Of a DNA stretch of 64,000 bases, positions 1 to 10,606 are shown piece by piece. Both the position numbers and the translations under genes were made by a program. The notes beneath the pieces were generated by a model. The model ran no database searches. It was not told where the DNA came from and saw nothing but the letters and a program-made list of their open reading frames with translations. The stretch covers positions 13,946,501 through 14,010,500 of the forward strand of contig CM067551.1 in NCBI GenBank assembly GCA_034509755.1, given 5' to 3'. The DNA is from Anisodus tanguticus (Eukaryota; Streptophyta; Magnoliopsida; Solanales; Solanaceae). Within the stretch, counting starts at the first letter, position 1, and the number at the start of each line of letters is the position of its first letter.

Positions 1-525
1 AGGAAAGATTAGACTTGAAGATTACCTTGATGAAAGTAAGTCTTTTTACTCCAAATTTATTAAACGGATGTATGCAAGAGAAACAAAATCTTTTTTCCAG
101 TAAGCAGAAAAATTATAAAATAGAGAAGTAAAGATTTAATGTCACCTAATTGCGTATCCGTTTAGATTCCTATCATCTTTCCCTATATTTGTATCCGTGT
201 AAATAATTGTAATTGTAATTGAAACTGAAATTTTTAGTCATATCATTACCATTATTTCTAGTCACGAGGTTTCTTAGTTTTACCAACTTAAAATCAATTT
301 TAACCAATTTTCAAACCTATCAAAGATGATTTTTTTCTCAACTCAAATATCTTTTCAAAATTTAGAATTTATGAGTTCTCAACTTCCCTGCTTAATAGTT
401 GCTAAAATTCTGAATTCAGTTGATATATTATTATCCTACTAAATAACTTACTTGAAGCTCAACTATACATCAGTAACCAATAAAAGTGTTTTGACATTAT
501 AAGAGCACTAAAAATTATTTGATCG
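1..525. other. Unassigned AT-rich left flank
   Basis: This stretch has no convincing open reading frame and no counterpart elsewhere in the window, so it lies outside the triplicated unit. It is AT-rich. An exon-end-like string with GTAAGT follows 'gatgaaa' near 29-39, which could be a splice donor, but no coding context supports it. I recognise no repeat family here. Confidence 0.4.
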
Positions 526-700
526 CCCTAGTGTACGCCACATGTACACCTCTAACGTCCAAACATCCCCATAGAACAGAAAGAGGAAGAAAGATTTGCA
601 TATAGTTTTATCGACCTCGAGAAGGCATACGACAAAGTCCATAGAGAGGTTCTATGGGGATGTTTGGAGGTTAGAGGTGTACCCGTGACGTACACTAGGG
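526..700. repeat. 52-bp inverted repeat at the LINE 5' end
   Basis: Positions 526-577 are the reverse complement of 649-700 with only a few mismatches, separated by a 71 bp spacer. The right arm is ordinary LINE reverse-transcriptase coding sequence; the left arm is the same sequence in inverted orientation. This is what snap-back priming or twin priming during LINE insertion leaves at a 5' end. The left arm marks the 5' limit of recognisable LINE sequence. Confidence 0.85.
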
Positions 701-2090
701 TGATCAAGGATATGTATGATGGAGCCAAGACTAGAGTACAAACATTAGGAGGAGACTCGGAGCACTTTCCAGTGATGATGGGGTTGAACCAAGGATTAAC
801 TCTTAGCTCATTCCTATTTGCCTTGGTGATGGACGGACTGACATGACAAATCCAAGGGGAGGTACTAGGGTGTGTTATTCGCAGATGACATAGTTTTGAT
901 TGATGAAACTCGCAGCGAGGTGAACGCCAAGCTGGAGGTTTGGAGACAAACTCTGGAGTCTAAAGGGTTCAGGTTGAATAGGACCAAGACAGAATATTTG
1001 AAGTGCAAGTTCAGCAACGGGAGCGACCTTGAGACAGGCGTGAGGGTAAGGCTTGGTACTCAGGTAATTCCAAAGAAAGGAAGCTTCAAGTACCTAGGGT
1101 CTATTATCCAAGGGAATGGAGAGATTGATGATGATGTCACACATTGTATTAGGGCAGGGTGGATGAAATGGAGGCTCGCATCTGGAGTGTTGTGCGACAA
1201 AAAGGTGCCACCAAAACTTAAAGGCACATTCTATAGGGTGGTGGTTAGACCGACTATATTGTATGAGGCGGAGTGTTGGCCAGTCAAGACTTCACACATA
1301 CAAAAGATGAAAGTTGCGGAAATGAGGATGTTGAGATAGACTTGTGGGCATATAAGGAGAGATAAGATTAGAAATGATGATATCCAGGAGAAAGTGGGAG
1401 TGGCCTCGGTGGATGATACGATGTGGGAAGTGAGGTTGAGATGGTTCGGGCATGTATAGAGGAGGGACACGGACGCCCCGTGCGGAAGTGTGAATGCGGA
1501 GGTGTGAGAGATTGTCTATGGATGAGTTCAGGAGGGGTAGAGGTAGGCTGAAGAAGTATTGGGGAGAGGTGATTAGACGGGATATGGCGCAGGTGCAATT
1601 TACTGAGTACATGACCTTAGATAGGGGGTTGTAGAGGACACAGATTAGGGTAGAAGAGTAGTAGGTACTCGAGCGTAGTCCTACTTATGCTAACAAATTG
1701 ATAGTTGTAGTGTTATTACCGTAGGTCCGATTAACCTATCACACTTATAGGCATATTATTGCTTTATAATCCACTATAGTTTGATTTCTGCTGCTACGTT
1801 TTCTTTAGTATATTTTGTTTAGCTTATTTAATTGTGTTAGCTACTGCTTCCTTTTGTTCGAATGCACTTTATACTGTTTTAATTCCTTATATGAGTCTGA
1901 CAGTATCTCTTGCTTTACTCTTTACTCTTGCTTTACTTTTGCTTTGTTTTAATTGCCTTGTTTGTGATTATGCTTTGTCTTGAGCCGAGGGTCTTCCAGA
2001 AACAGCCGCTCTACCTACCAAGGTGGAGGTAAGGTCTGTGTACACTCTACGCTTCCCAGACCCACGATATGAATTTCACTGGGTATGTTG
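578..2090 (+). mobile_element. 5'-truncated RTE-clade LINE (copy 1, longest)
   Basis: A non-LTR retrotransposon remnant. It starts inside the reverse-transcriptase domain and runs to a 3' tail with 'aaggtggaggtaaggtctg', 'cttcccagaccc' and a 'gggtatgttg' end, the tail type shared by plant RTE LINEs and TS SINEs of Solanaceae. The coding part holds FIDLEKAYDKV and LFADD motifs. The 3' flank beginning 'ctaaaaatct' is the same in the other two copies of the unit, so all three descend from one insertion; only this copy retains sequence 5' of about 1499. Confidence 0.85.
607..1339 (+). pseudogene. RTE LINE reverse transcriptase, broken
   Basis: A reverse-transcriptase fragment that would have copied LINE RNA at a nicked genomic target. 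Frame one (607-846) carries FIDLEKAYDKVH, then the GxxQGxxLSxxLF region as GLNQGLTLSSFLF (usual P replaced by L), and ends in a TGA after MDGLT. The frame then shifts by one; from 872 the catalytic LFADDIVLID motif follows, then the region with NRTKTEYL, KYLGSIIQ and the thumb-like RPTILYEAECWPVK, ending in TAG at 1337. Beyond that point the same protein family continues in several frames with stops. There is no endonuclease domain because the element is 5'-truncated. It is certainly non-functional. Confidence 0.85.
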
Positions 2091-3551
2091 CTAAAAATCT
2101 ATTTGTATATTATTGAAAGGGGAGGAAAAATCCTCTTCTTAAGCCGAGTGACATAACATAATAAGCCACATATAACTTATTAACTAATTAACTATTAAGT
2201 AATAACTAATTCCTTTTTCTGAAAGTTTTCAATTTATGTGATTGAGTTAAAATCCTACAGTTGCCTCACATTTTGACCGTTACCCCATTTAATGATAAAC
2301 AATTACACGTTAAATAACTTTTGTGCCTGAGCTAAGAAATTAACTATTCTGACAATATTTAAAAAATATCGAAAAGAAAGAAATAGAAATTAATAATAAA
2401 TAAAACCTAACTATTATTAATTCATCCAAACTCTTAAAACTTCTTACCCTCTCCGACTCTGTCATAGTAGGTTTCTCTCATCTTTTATTTTACGTTTTCT
2501 CCCATAAAAGTTTAAATACATATGTTCTCGCTCCGAAATCTACCTTCTGCCGTTGTATCAGCTGATGAAATTGGGAGACAAATTGATTCCTTAACTCAAG
2601 CGATTTGGGCTAGAAACGGAACTCTAATTTTCAGCAATGGATTCCCCAACTACTCCATAAAGCGTTAGGACGGAGGTACTAGTAAACTAAGAGGTAAGAA
2701 GCATGAATACAACTGAGTACAATAAAGGAAAAAAGTAAAGTATAAAGTAAAGATAGATAAAAGATTTTATTTGTTTGATTGAGTGTCTTCTTTTATGTAC
2801 AAAGAATGAGTATTTATAGTACAAAAAGGAAGAAAAACTGTACAAAACGTGCCCCCCATGTCGGCCGTCAAGTAACCCACTAAGTTCAACGGGCTGACTA
2901 TTGGGGAGGTGGTGCCGATTTTCTCGCCCTCTACTCTTGCTCGGATAATGGCCCTTCCATTTAGCTATTGTTGGTCGTTACCGCTTTTGGGGGTCTGGAA
3001 ACCCTTTTGACTTGGTCGATGAGGCGTCTGCTTCTGAGTGGGTCTTAGTCGTGCCTCTAACTGATAACTTCGGCTAAGCTGCCTTAGTAGCTGATGAAGT
3101 TCTTGTAATCGAGAGTTAGGAGTAAATTCGACTCTGGAATAGTTCGGCTATCACTGACTTTGGCTTATTTTTTGAGTGTTAACAATTGCCCCTACATTAC
3201 TCGAGTGTGACTGTTGAGTTGATGTATTCGAAAGTAGCCATCATTTCAGTCTGACAGTCGTGCATGTCACTTCAAACGTCTCGTCCCTAGTGCATGCAAT
3301 GCTGGCTTTTTTAAAATAAACTTTTCTCTCCTTCCGCAGAAATGCCTCGGCTTCCACAAATATTTTCTGACGGAATCTTAGCCGCACGTTTTTGGGCAAA
3401 AATACCCCTAACCGAGTGTCAATTACATCCCAAAAAAAGGGAATGCTTTTAGGAGAGGCGTTTGACAAAAGATTTCTCATTCAATCTTCTCGGCCATTTC
3501 CAAGTTCCTCGCTTTTTCCAGAAAAAATATGTCCTTACATCAGGCAAAACC
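2091..3551 (+). other. Non-coding leader upstream of PMD pseudogene (copy 1)
   Basis: About 1.46 kb between the LINE tail and the PMD start codon, found again at 16761-18248 and 39391-40880. It is AT-rich at first, then from about 2860 rich in CGG/TCGG words such as 'gtcggccgtcaag'. It may be the promoter and leader of the PMD gene or part of an element that carried it. No LTR pair was found around the gene. Copies 2 and 3 have an extra about 20 bp ('aaaaggaagaaattgtac', near 17515 and 40145) absent here. Confidence 0.5.
2522..2668 (+). CDS. 48-codon small ORF, first-exon-like (copy 1)
   Basis: An ATG-to-TAG frame of 48 codons starting MFSLRNLPSAVVSADEIG and ending FPNYSIKR. The same frame, same length, is open in copies 2 (17193-17339) and 3 (39822-39968) with several amino-acid changes. 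A pyrimidine-rich stretch resembling a 5' leader precedes it, and a GTAAG lies about 24 bases after the stop. It could be a captured first exon of an unrelated gene. I do not recognise the protein, and conservation may only reflect recent duplication. Confidence 0.25.
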   Translation: MFSLRNLPSAVVSADEIGRQIDSLTQAIWARNGTLIFSNGFPNYSIKR

Positions 3552-6500
3552 ATGTCTTCATCTTCTTCTCTATTTCTGGGGTCAGATAGCAACGGTTCGG
3601 CCGCTGATGACCTGATCCCTACTTTTGCCTTTATAGATGAGCAACTGGTTCTTGCCCCTTTTTGCGCATCTGAACAAGGTGACCTTCTTCTTTCTCAGCA
3701 TCTAAGCCCGGCGAACTACGACCTTCCGATTACTTGTGACTGGTTCACTGGTGACCATTGTCCGACTAATCTGTGCACCTGGCCGACCAAGATTGCGAAC
3801 TACTCTGCTTGGTTGGACAGAGTGAAGTCGGCCAAGGAAGTCGAATGGGTGTGCACGGGTCTCTATGATGCTATTGTGTTGTCGGAATTTGACTCTTCCT
3901 ACAACATAGGTCTTATATATGCTTTTCTTGGTCACTAATCGACCGCTGCCAATGTTTTCCCTTAGGTAATGATAACCCCCACACTGCTTGATGTGACAGC
4001 GATACTTGGCCTTCCGATTCTGGGAGCTGAGGCGCCTGTCCTAAGCGATATAGATATTGCCGATTTAGGCATCACAGTCTCAAAGACTTCTTCAGGTTAC
4101 AACCAATTTATAGCCAACAACCGTCAGATATCGCCCCTTCCAGTCGATGACGCCGAGCATCATGCTCTTCTGCTTTTTTGGTTTAGTCGACACTTTGTCT
4201 GTACGGGTTCCTGTGCAGTTGTGAAAGAGCTAGAAATTTATGTGGCGTTAGCCGTTTCGGGGAGGGATGTCAGCTGGGCATCTCTTTTCTTGACCTATCT
4301 TTACGTGGCTCTAGGTGATGCCCAGGCAAGGTTAAGGGATTCCAGAAACCTGGATACTTAGGCCGAACCCCTGTGGTTTCTTCAGTTGTGGATCACCCTC
4401 TATTTTTCTGAGTTTTCCCCGATAAATTTGATGACCACCGCTTTCCGTTAAATCCGCCAATATTGGCCAATACTCTTCGGAAAATACCCTTTGTGCCTCA
4501 GGATGCTTTTACCGCAGTCTCCACTCTGCATGGTCTGTCTAGAGACCATTATACAGATTGACAACCGGTCCTAGAGAGATGGGCCACTCCTGATTGGGTC
4601 CGTCATGTAGCCGATGAGGACATTACTTTCTCTTAACGGAGGATTATGGTTCTCATATAGGGGTGGATTCTCACGGCCAGGGACCTGTTGGGTAGTTTGA
4701 AGCTCAATTCTAGGAATAATAAATTGACCAAGGAGCCATATCGGCCGAGTTTTGTGGCAAGGCAATTTGGCCTTACTCAGCACGTGTCGTGGCCCCACTG
4801 TAGTATTGTCAGCTCAACTCAACGATGCATCCTTGATGCAGAACAAGCAAAGAAGTTAGCCGATCGTAATATTGACAGCCTTGGCATGTTTGACTGACAG
4901 TCGTTTCCCACGAGAGCGAATAGTATCGTCGCTTTCGATGATTGGTGGGGTACAACTAAGGTAAAGTTTTTCCAATCTTCTTTAGATTTCTATTGTGTTC
5001 GGCTGATTATTTCGAGAACAAAGAAGAACCCGGAAACTCCTAAACCGTAGCCAAAAGAAGCCACTCGGAAAGCTTCTTCATCTAAGTCGTCTAGGCCTGT
5101 TGCCTTAAGGTCTTCCGTCCGATTGCGGCAAACGAAGAGAAGAGGTAAAGTGCATTCTTCATATGTGTCGGCCAGATTATTCTTGTGAATTCTCGCCTAA
5201 CATCTCTTGTGCATCTTTCAGCAAACCCGTCTTCTCCAATGTTTGTTGATCTGGAGACCACTTTGGACACCGAATCCTTATTACCCAGGGAACCAGTGCA
5301 CAAGCAACCCCGACGAAGTGGAGGGGTTGTCATTGGAGATTATAGTGAAGAAGATCCCCACAGACCCGGAGTTCTTGTTCCTGTTGAGGAAGAGGGAGAA
5401 AACGAGGTATAATACAAGGCTGGCTAAAAACACTTTCGCATCGGCTACTAATATCCACGTTTTTTGTTTTTCCCCAGGGACCACAGTTGATAAGGCGCAG
5501 ACGGCTGCATAGAGTGTTTGATGCTCATCTTCGTACTGGCGGATCTTCTTCCCTGACTCATGTTCCCGTGCATTCACAGGATCCATCATCGGCTGCCCTT
5601 AATACCATGGGTTCTTCTGCCAAAGCAACTAATTCTTCTTGTTATGGGGCAGCCGTAGAGGTATATCCTTTCTCTTGTGCTTGGTCGTTCACTACCTCTG
5701 GGCTTGTGCCTTTATACTGATCATGTCCTTTATGTATAAGAGGCTATTGGAGGTAATCCTTCGGTTGAAGCCCCTTCAATTGACAGTTCAGAGGTACCGA
5801 CTAAAGTCATCCCGAAAGATGTGCTCTTGCGTTATTTTGGTTCAATCGATACTGTATTTCCACCAGCTTTGCCTGTTGGCGTCCATCGAGAACGAGTCGA
5901 GGAGTCCCTCGTCAGGGGAATTCCAAACACCAAAGATGAGTTACATGCTCTGAGGGCCTCTTTGCTCCAATTGTCGAAGGAAACCACAGATTCCCCGGCT
6001 CTGGCGGCCACTTACAATGATATCGCTTTGGCTTTGAATGATTTGTTCGCTTTGTATAGAACGACCAAAGATAGTCATGATGAAGTTGTCACTGCTCTGC
6101 AACACTTGGGGTCTCTTCGGCAAGAGAAGAACCGTATTCAGACTTCTTTTAATGAAGTGAATACAGCAAGGCAACAGAGTGTCGGCCGAAGAAATGATTT
6201 GCAGAATCGGCTATCCAAATTGCGAGTTGAGTTGGAGCGGATCCAGGCGGAGATGGGGGCTATTACTCCGACTATAGGTACCTTAGATTCAGCTATTAGT
6301 GCCCACGATTCCACCGTTCTTTTTTGTTTCGGCAAAACCTCCAATTGGATAACAAAATCGAGGAACTCAATAACCAGCAGGTGGTATGGGAGCTGGATTA
6401 GAAAGCAGGTAGCGAATGGCTAGCCAAACTGAAGGGTGAATGGGCTGTTTGAAAAAGTCATCTAGTTCAAGAAATGTCGACAATCGCTACTTCTTTGCCA

Positions 6501-6827
6501 GCTGATCCCGTTGCTGAGTCGTCAGCCAATACCCGTATGAATTTGTCATCCGAAGCCGTCGTCGCTTATGTTGTTCAAGAGGTATCCGCCGACACTCAGG
6601 CCCCATCGATTATAGTGGTTGAGCCTCTGCTGAGTACTGAAAGGGAGGTCCGAGTAGGAGTAAGTGCGACTGAGGTAGTAGCCGTTGCTGAAGCTGAGAG
6701 AGGAAGGGAGATTGCGGTTACTCTAGATGTCCAAGCAGTCGTGGATTCGGCTAATCCTGAAACTTCTATTACTGTTGATGTATTGCACCCTCTATCTGGG
6801 GGAATGTCGAGTGATTCGGCTTTCTAG
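3552..6827 (+). pseudogene. Plant mobile domain + coiled-coil protein pseudogene (copy 1)
   Basis: Starts MSSSSSLFLGSDS. An N-terminal segment (3552-3938) leads into the plant mobile domain, recognisable by TPTLLDVTAILGLPI at 3969 onward and RDVSWASLFLTYLYVALG. PMD proteins are an aminotransferase-like family found in transposons and in MAIN-type host proteins; molecular function is largely unknown. After the domain come a basic/serine-rich part, probable introns ('gag|gtaaag...tttcag' near 5144-5221 and 'gag|gtataa...ccccag' near 5405-5479), an acidic segment, a coiled coil (about 5940-6450, heptad-like with QEKNRIQ and ELERIQAEMG), and an acidic tail to TAG 6827. In-frame stops include TAA 3936, TAG 4359 and TGA 6450; the first and last sit where tryptophan (TGG) is likely. 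Not functional. Confidence 0.75.
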
Positions 6828-7373
6828 TTTTATTGACCCCAAATCGAAGGGTCTGTTATTGTGACCAGATAGCCGGTCTGTGGCTATCGTTTGTTCTTAC
6901 GTTCCCCAAATCGAAAGGAACTTGACCTTTTTTGCGACCAGGCAGCCGGTCTGTGGCTGTCAATTACTTATGCATGCCTCATAATCGATGGGTAGTATTT
7001 CTTCAAAATGTCTACCATTTCACTTTATTTTCCATGCATAGTTATCGCTTGATCCGTATTGCCTGCAACCCGTGGGTTCGCTGTGAAGGGTCATTTCCTA
7101 GTTTGGTGATCATTTGCCGGTTTTACGATCTTTCATTTCAATCGGCAGGATGATTTTCCAAGCTAGGTCTCCTTCGACAAACCACTTTAGGCTCTACATG
7201 TTTGTCGTATGCCTTGGCCATTTTACATTTACCGGCTTTGACTCTTTCTGTGATTGTCAGTCAATTTTCATCCAACTGACCCAACTCCATTAGCATGGCC
7301 CGCCAAATTTAGAGAATTTGGTTTGGCCATCCGTATCCATTTTCCCTGATATTATGCATGGATCAGGTATATC
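6828..7373 (+). other. 3' flank of PMD pseudogene (copy 1)
   Basis: Non-coding. A motif 'agccggtctgtggctatc' occurs at about 6872 and again, slightly changed, at about 6943, so this looks like a short internal repeat of the untranslated region. The equivalent in copy 2 (21517-22001) lacks about 60 bp near 6970-7035. In copy 3 the whole stretch is deleted. Confidence 0.5.
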
Positions 7374-7815
7374 ATGGCGAATTCTTCAAAAAAAATGTGT
7401 CTTCGACAATAGAATCTAATAAGTGAGATCTCGAGTAAGTGTTTACATAATCTTTTTCTGTCCGAAGAAATGATTCAACAAAATAATGAGTCACCATTGA
7501 TATTGACACATCTGAGATCGCCAAATGCTCGGGAGTTTCTCTATTCAATCCTTTTCCTTCTTCTTGTTGCTGGATATCACATTCATTCACATCTTATTTT
7601 TGTTTCCCGAGCCTCTAGTGAGTTATAGACAGAGTTCGAAAAGGTCAAATCTTTGATGATTCCATCATCTATGATTGAGTTACGAAAACTTCTGGATAGG
7701 TATCCTACATCTGAACCGGGAGCAATTTACTTATGATATTTAGTTGACAATTATAAAAAATATCTAATGAATTATGAGCTCAATCCACCCTGTTTAGTAG
7801 AAAGACGGATATTCA
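7374..7815 (+). pseudogene. ycf2: Nuclear plastid DNA: ycf2 fragment with internal deletion (copy 1)
   Basis: The plus-strand translation matches plastid Ycf2, a large essential plastid-encoded protein linked to the FtsH-like import motor. Recognisable pieces are ISEISSKCLHNLF, EEMIQQNNESPLILTHLRSPN, VSRASSEL, EFEKVKSLMIPSSMIELRKLLDRYPTSE and then PGAIYLRYLVDNYKKYLMNYELN. In plastid Ycf2 the last two pieces are separated by a few hundred nucleotides, so this copy is internally deleted. Stops (for example TAG where copy 2 has TGG at 22037-22039) make it dead. Similarity ends about ERRIF. It is a nuclear plastid insertion, not a plastid gene. Confidence 0.85.
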
Positions 7816-8617
7816 TTATCTTCTTTTATTTTATTTTGAGTCGAATGTGTATCGGAAACAACCACTCTACCTCGGAGGTAATAGGGAATTAATGCAATTA
7901 TATCATATGTCAATAGGGGATTAGACCCTTCTATTCTCGTGTAGTATTGTCTAACTAGCTAGTCATAACAACCAACACTAATGAGGCAGTAGTCTTTTAT
8001 AGAAATAAATATACGCATTTGACCATTTGGTTTTAATTTATTGAATAGTAGTACGTACTAATTTGTTGCATGTGTGTCCATGGTCATTGTTCAGCCAATT
8101 GTCTTTTTCTTCTTCTTTCTTGAGAATTCAATGAGTCAATCGTTTTAATAATTTTCAAAATCCTGCATTAGTACCTTTATACGTTGCATGAGTTTTGGGG
8201 GTAGTTATACATATATTAAGAACATGTCCAACAATACTTTTCATGTCAAGTCACTAATTTGGATTCTTTATATGTTGCAACTATATAATATTATATTACA
8301 ACAATAATAACAATAGACCCATTGTAATCCCACAAATGGGGTCTGAAAAGGTAAAAATTTACGTAGATTTTATCCCTATTTTTGTGGGGTATAGAGCTTG
8401 GTTCCGATATAGTATTACATTAACTGCTACATTTAACTTCTTGTTGCGAACTCGGAAATTAACGAAACACTTCAAGTTTGACATCTTTTAGTTTAGTTTT
8501 AATCTATTATTTAGCAGTTAACAAAGGGGGTGTCGAGGGTAACACAATCATATAGTATTATTCTTTATTATTATAACAGTTATGGTTCTTTCCTTTTGGT
8601 TGACTTTGTATTATACG
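7816..8617. other. Non-coding spacer, A block (copy 1)
   Basis: AT-rich, no supported gene. Repeated in copy 2 (22442-23245) and copy 3 (44141-44900) with scattered substitutions and small indels. A (ATTATA/CAACAATAATAACAATA) simple region lies near 8285-8315, and the sequence around 8330-8400 ('taatcccacaaatggggtctg', 'tacccctacttttgtgggg' in other copies) has the look of a degraded RTE/TS-SINE tail. Confidence 0.45.
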
Positions 8618-8625
8618 CTACCTGA

Positions 8626-9780
8626 TAGGGGTGAACACGGGTACAGGGTACCCAGATACCCGATCGAAATCGACACTAACGGATAGTAGATATATTATAA
8701 TAACGGATAGGGTACATATAGTAAAATTAGGAATCAATCAATGTTGGGTCCGGCTCCGGTTCCGGAAAATAGAGACAGGGCATCCGGACCCGGAACCGAT
8801 ATGCGGAACCTATAAAATATTAAATATTTTTATTTTTTTGAGAAACATTTGGACCACTTTTAACTTTCTCCAAAATTGTTTGTTTCACGCCTGCACATTG
8901 ATTTTCCCCACCTCAAGACGCAAATATTTCAACCTTTTCACCAATTTATTCTAGAATGCTCTTTGTGCCCTAAGAGAAAACACCCAAAACTCTCTCAATA
9001 ACAGTGGAGTTTTAGCTACACCACCGAGCTTCATCGTCGTCGTCGTTGAAGCTTTCTCTCAGGTACTTTCATCGTTGTCTCCGTTGAAGCTTCACCTTTG
9101 CCTCTTTCTCTCCCTTGGTTGTGTTCACGTCATTCATAAAATGCATCTGGGTTCATATCTAACTCTTCAATTTCTTTTTAATATCCTACGCTTCTGTTCT
9201 ATTTCAGGCGATACTCATCTTCAATCTGTATTACTTTTTGATTTGAAATGTAAATCTATTTTTAAAATTTGTGTTTATTTTTGTAGATGTGAAGATGAAA
9301 TTTAGGGATTTACTAGTATAATAAAGCTTTTCTTTTGTATCGAAGAGCTTATGAACACGAAAATAAGTTTAATTCAGACATTTCCAAATATATTTTGAAA
9401 TCAACACGTTCAATTAATTGAGTGTCAAATTTGGCTTGCAATTTTAGGTTTTGGTTACAGAATTAACTTTTCTACAATGAATAGGTTTTCTAAAACTACT
9501 TATAAAGGTACTATAAACTCCGATTGCAGGCTAAAAAACTACTGGATGAAATTATTTTAGAACTCTTTTTGATTCTCATAGGCTAAGAAACTGTTGCTTA
9601 CTCTGTGTTTATTTATTTACAGAGTATCCGGGAACCTACCTGGAACCGCATGGTCCGGGTAGGTTTCGGATAATGATTGCTACGAGTAGGTTCCGGGTAG
9701 TAAATTTAGGAACCGGTCTTTTATCGGGTAGGGTCCGAATAGTTCAAAAACGTTAAGGTACCCGGACCCGCTGACCCCTA
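8626..9780. mobile_element. Non-autonomous hAT element (copy 1)
   Basis: Begins TAGGGGTG and ends CACCCCTA-like 'gacccctaa', with GGGTA/TACCC-rich subterminal repeats at both ends in inverted orientation. The 8 bp flanks are ctacctga (8618-8625) and atactaga (9781-9788); in copy 3 the same flanks read ctaccaga and ataccaga, revealing an 8 bp target duplication with one mismatch. Eight-base duplications and this terminus are typical of hAT transposons. No transposase is encoded. A 'cgtcgtcgtcg' run and splice-like 'cag|gtac...ttcag|gc' around 9059-9209 suggest remains of a transposase leader with an intron. Confidence 0.8.
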
Positions 9781-9788
9781 ATACTAGA

Positions 9789-10598
9789 GTCAAACAATTC
9801 TTTGACTTCAATCCTTAAGTCAAAGTGTTTAGATTGAACCGATCGAACAGAGGTCATGGTTGAAATTTATTTTCTACATACACCTAATCTCTAATGTCAA
9901 AATTTGGGTATTATATTTATAAGTTTGTACTATTTACTTTTGCATACCATGGAATGGGAAAAATAAAAGGTCGTTAGTCCTGAGTTGAGACATTTATGAA
10001 AAAATGTCAAATGTCTCAGCTAGACTTTGATTAGATTATTTCACAGACTTACTAGTCTAGTATAAGCTTTAGATCTATTTGTAGGTCTTTCCCATGTTCC
10101 AAAAGTTTATCTATTACGTCAAGATCAAGAGTCATGTTCTAAATCACAGACATCTTCTTCCGGCTGGAATAATGTAACCAATTCATTCTAATTTATGTGA
10201 CATCATTTAACTAAATAAAAAGTTTAAAAATCAAGATTTTTTTAAAATTTATGATATAAAATAAACTTTAGACATTTATGTAGCTATAAATCATTTCATT
10301 AAAGGTAAAAGGAACAATTTTTAAGTTAAGTTGTTTAAAATTATATAAAATGACGTTCTTTTTTGGACAAATTAAAAGAAAAGTGTGCATATAAATTGGA
10401 ATGGAGGTAGCATTAAAAATATGTAACATTTGTCCCGGTTTAATTTATGTGAGGCACTTTCGACTGAGCACATAGTTCAATAACGAAAGACTTTTGAAAG
10501 GTATGGTATAAAACAAATTATAGATATTTGGGTGTTAATCGTCTTGAATAAAATTGAAACTAAAAGTTAAATATTGTTTCTAAATGTAGAAATCTATT
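9789..10598. other. Non-coding with degenerate MITE-like repeats (copy 1)
   Basis: No gene. Two degraded copies of a motif related to the Stowaway-like ends (variants of 'aatttatgtgacatcattt') lie at about 10190 and 10440, each followed by 'ataaattggaatggaggtag' or similar, consistent with old MITEs of the family seen intact nearby at 11270. Homologous sequence follows the hAT in copies 2 and 3. Confidence 0.45.
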
Positions 10599-10606
10599 AT
10601 TCCTTC

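Noticed and set aside
1231..1612. Overlapping minus-strand frames opposite the LINE
   Set aside because: They mirror the LINE coding strand, which has a recognised reverse transcriptase on the plus strand.
9075..9305. 76-codon frame inside the hAT element, with a hydrophobic signal-like start, open in all three copies
   Set aside because: It lies within a non-autonomous hAT element, has no recognisable domain, and its conservation is fully explained by the duplication.
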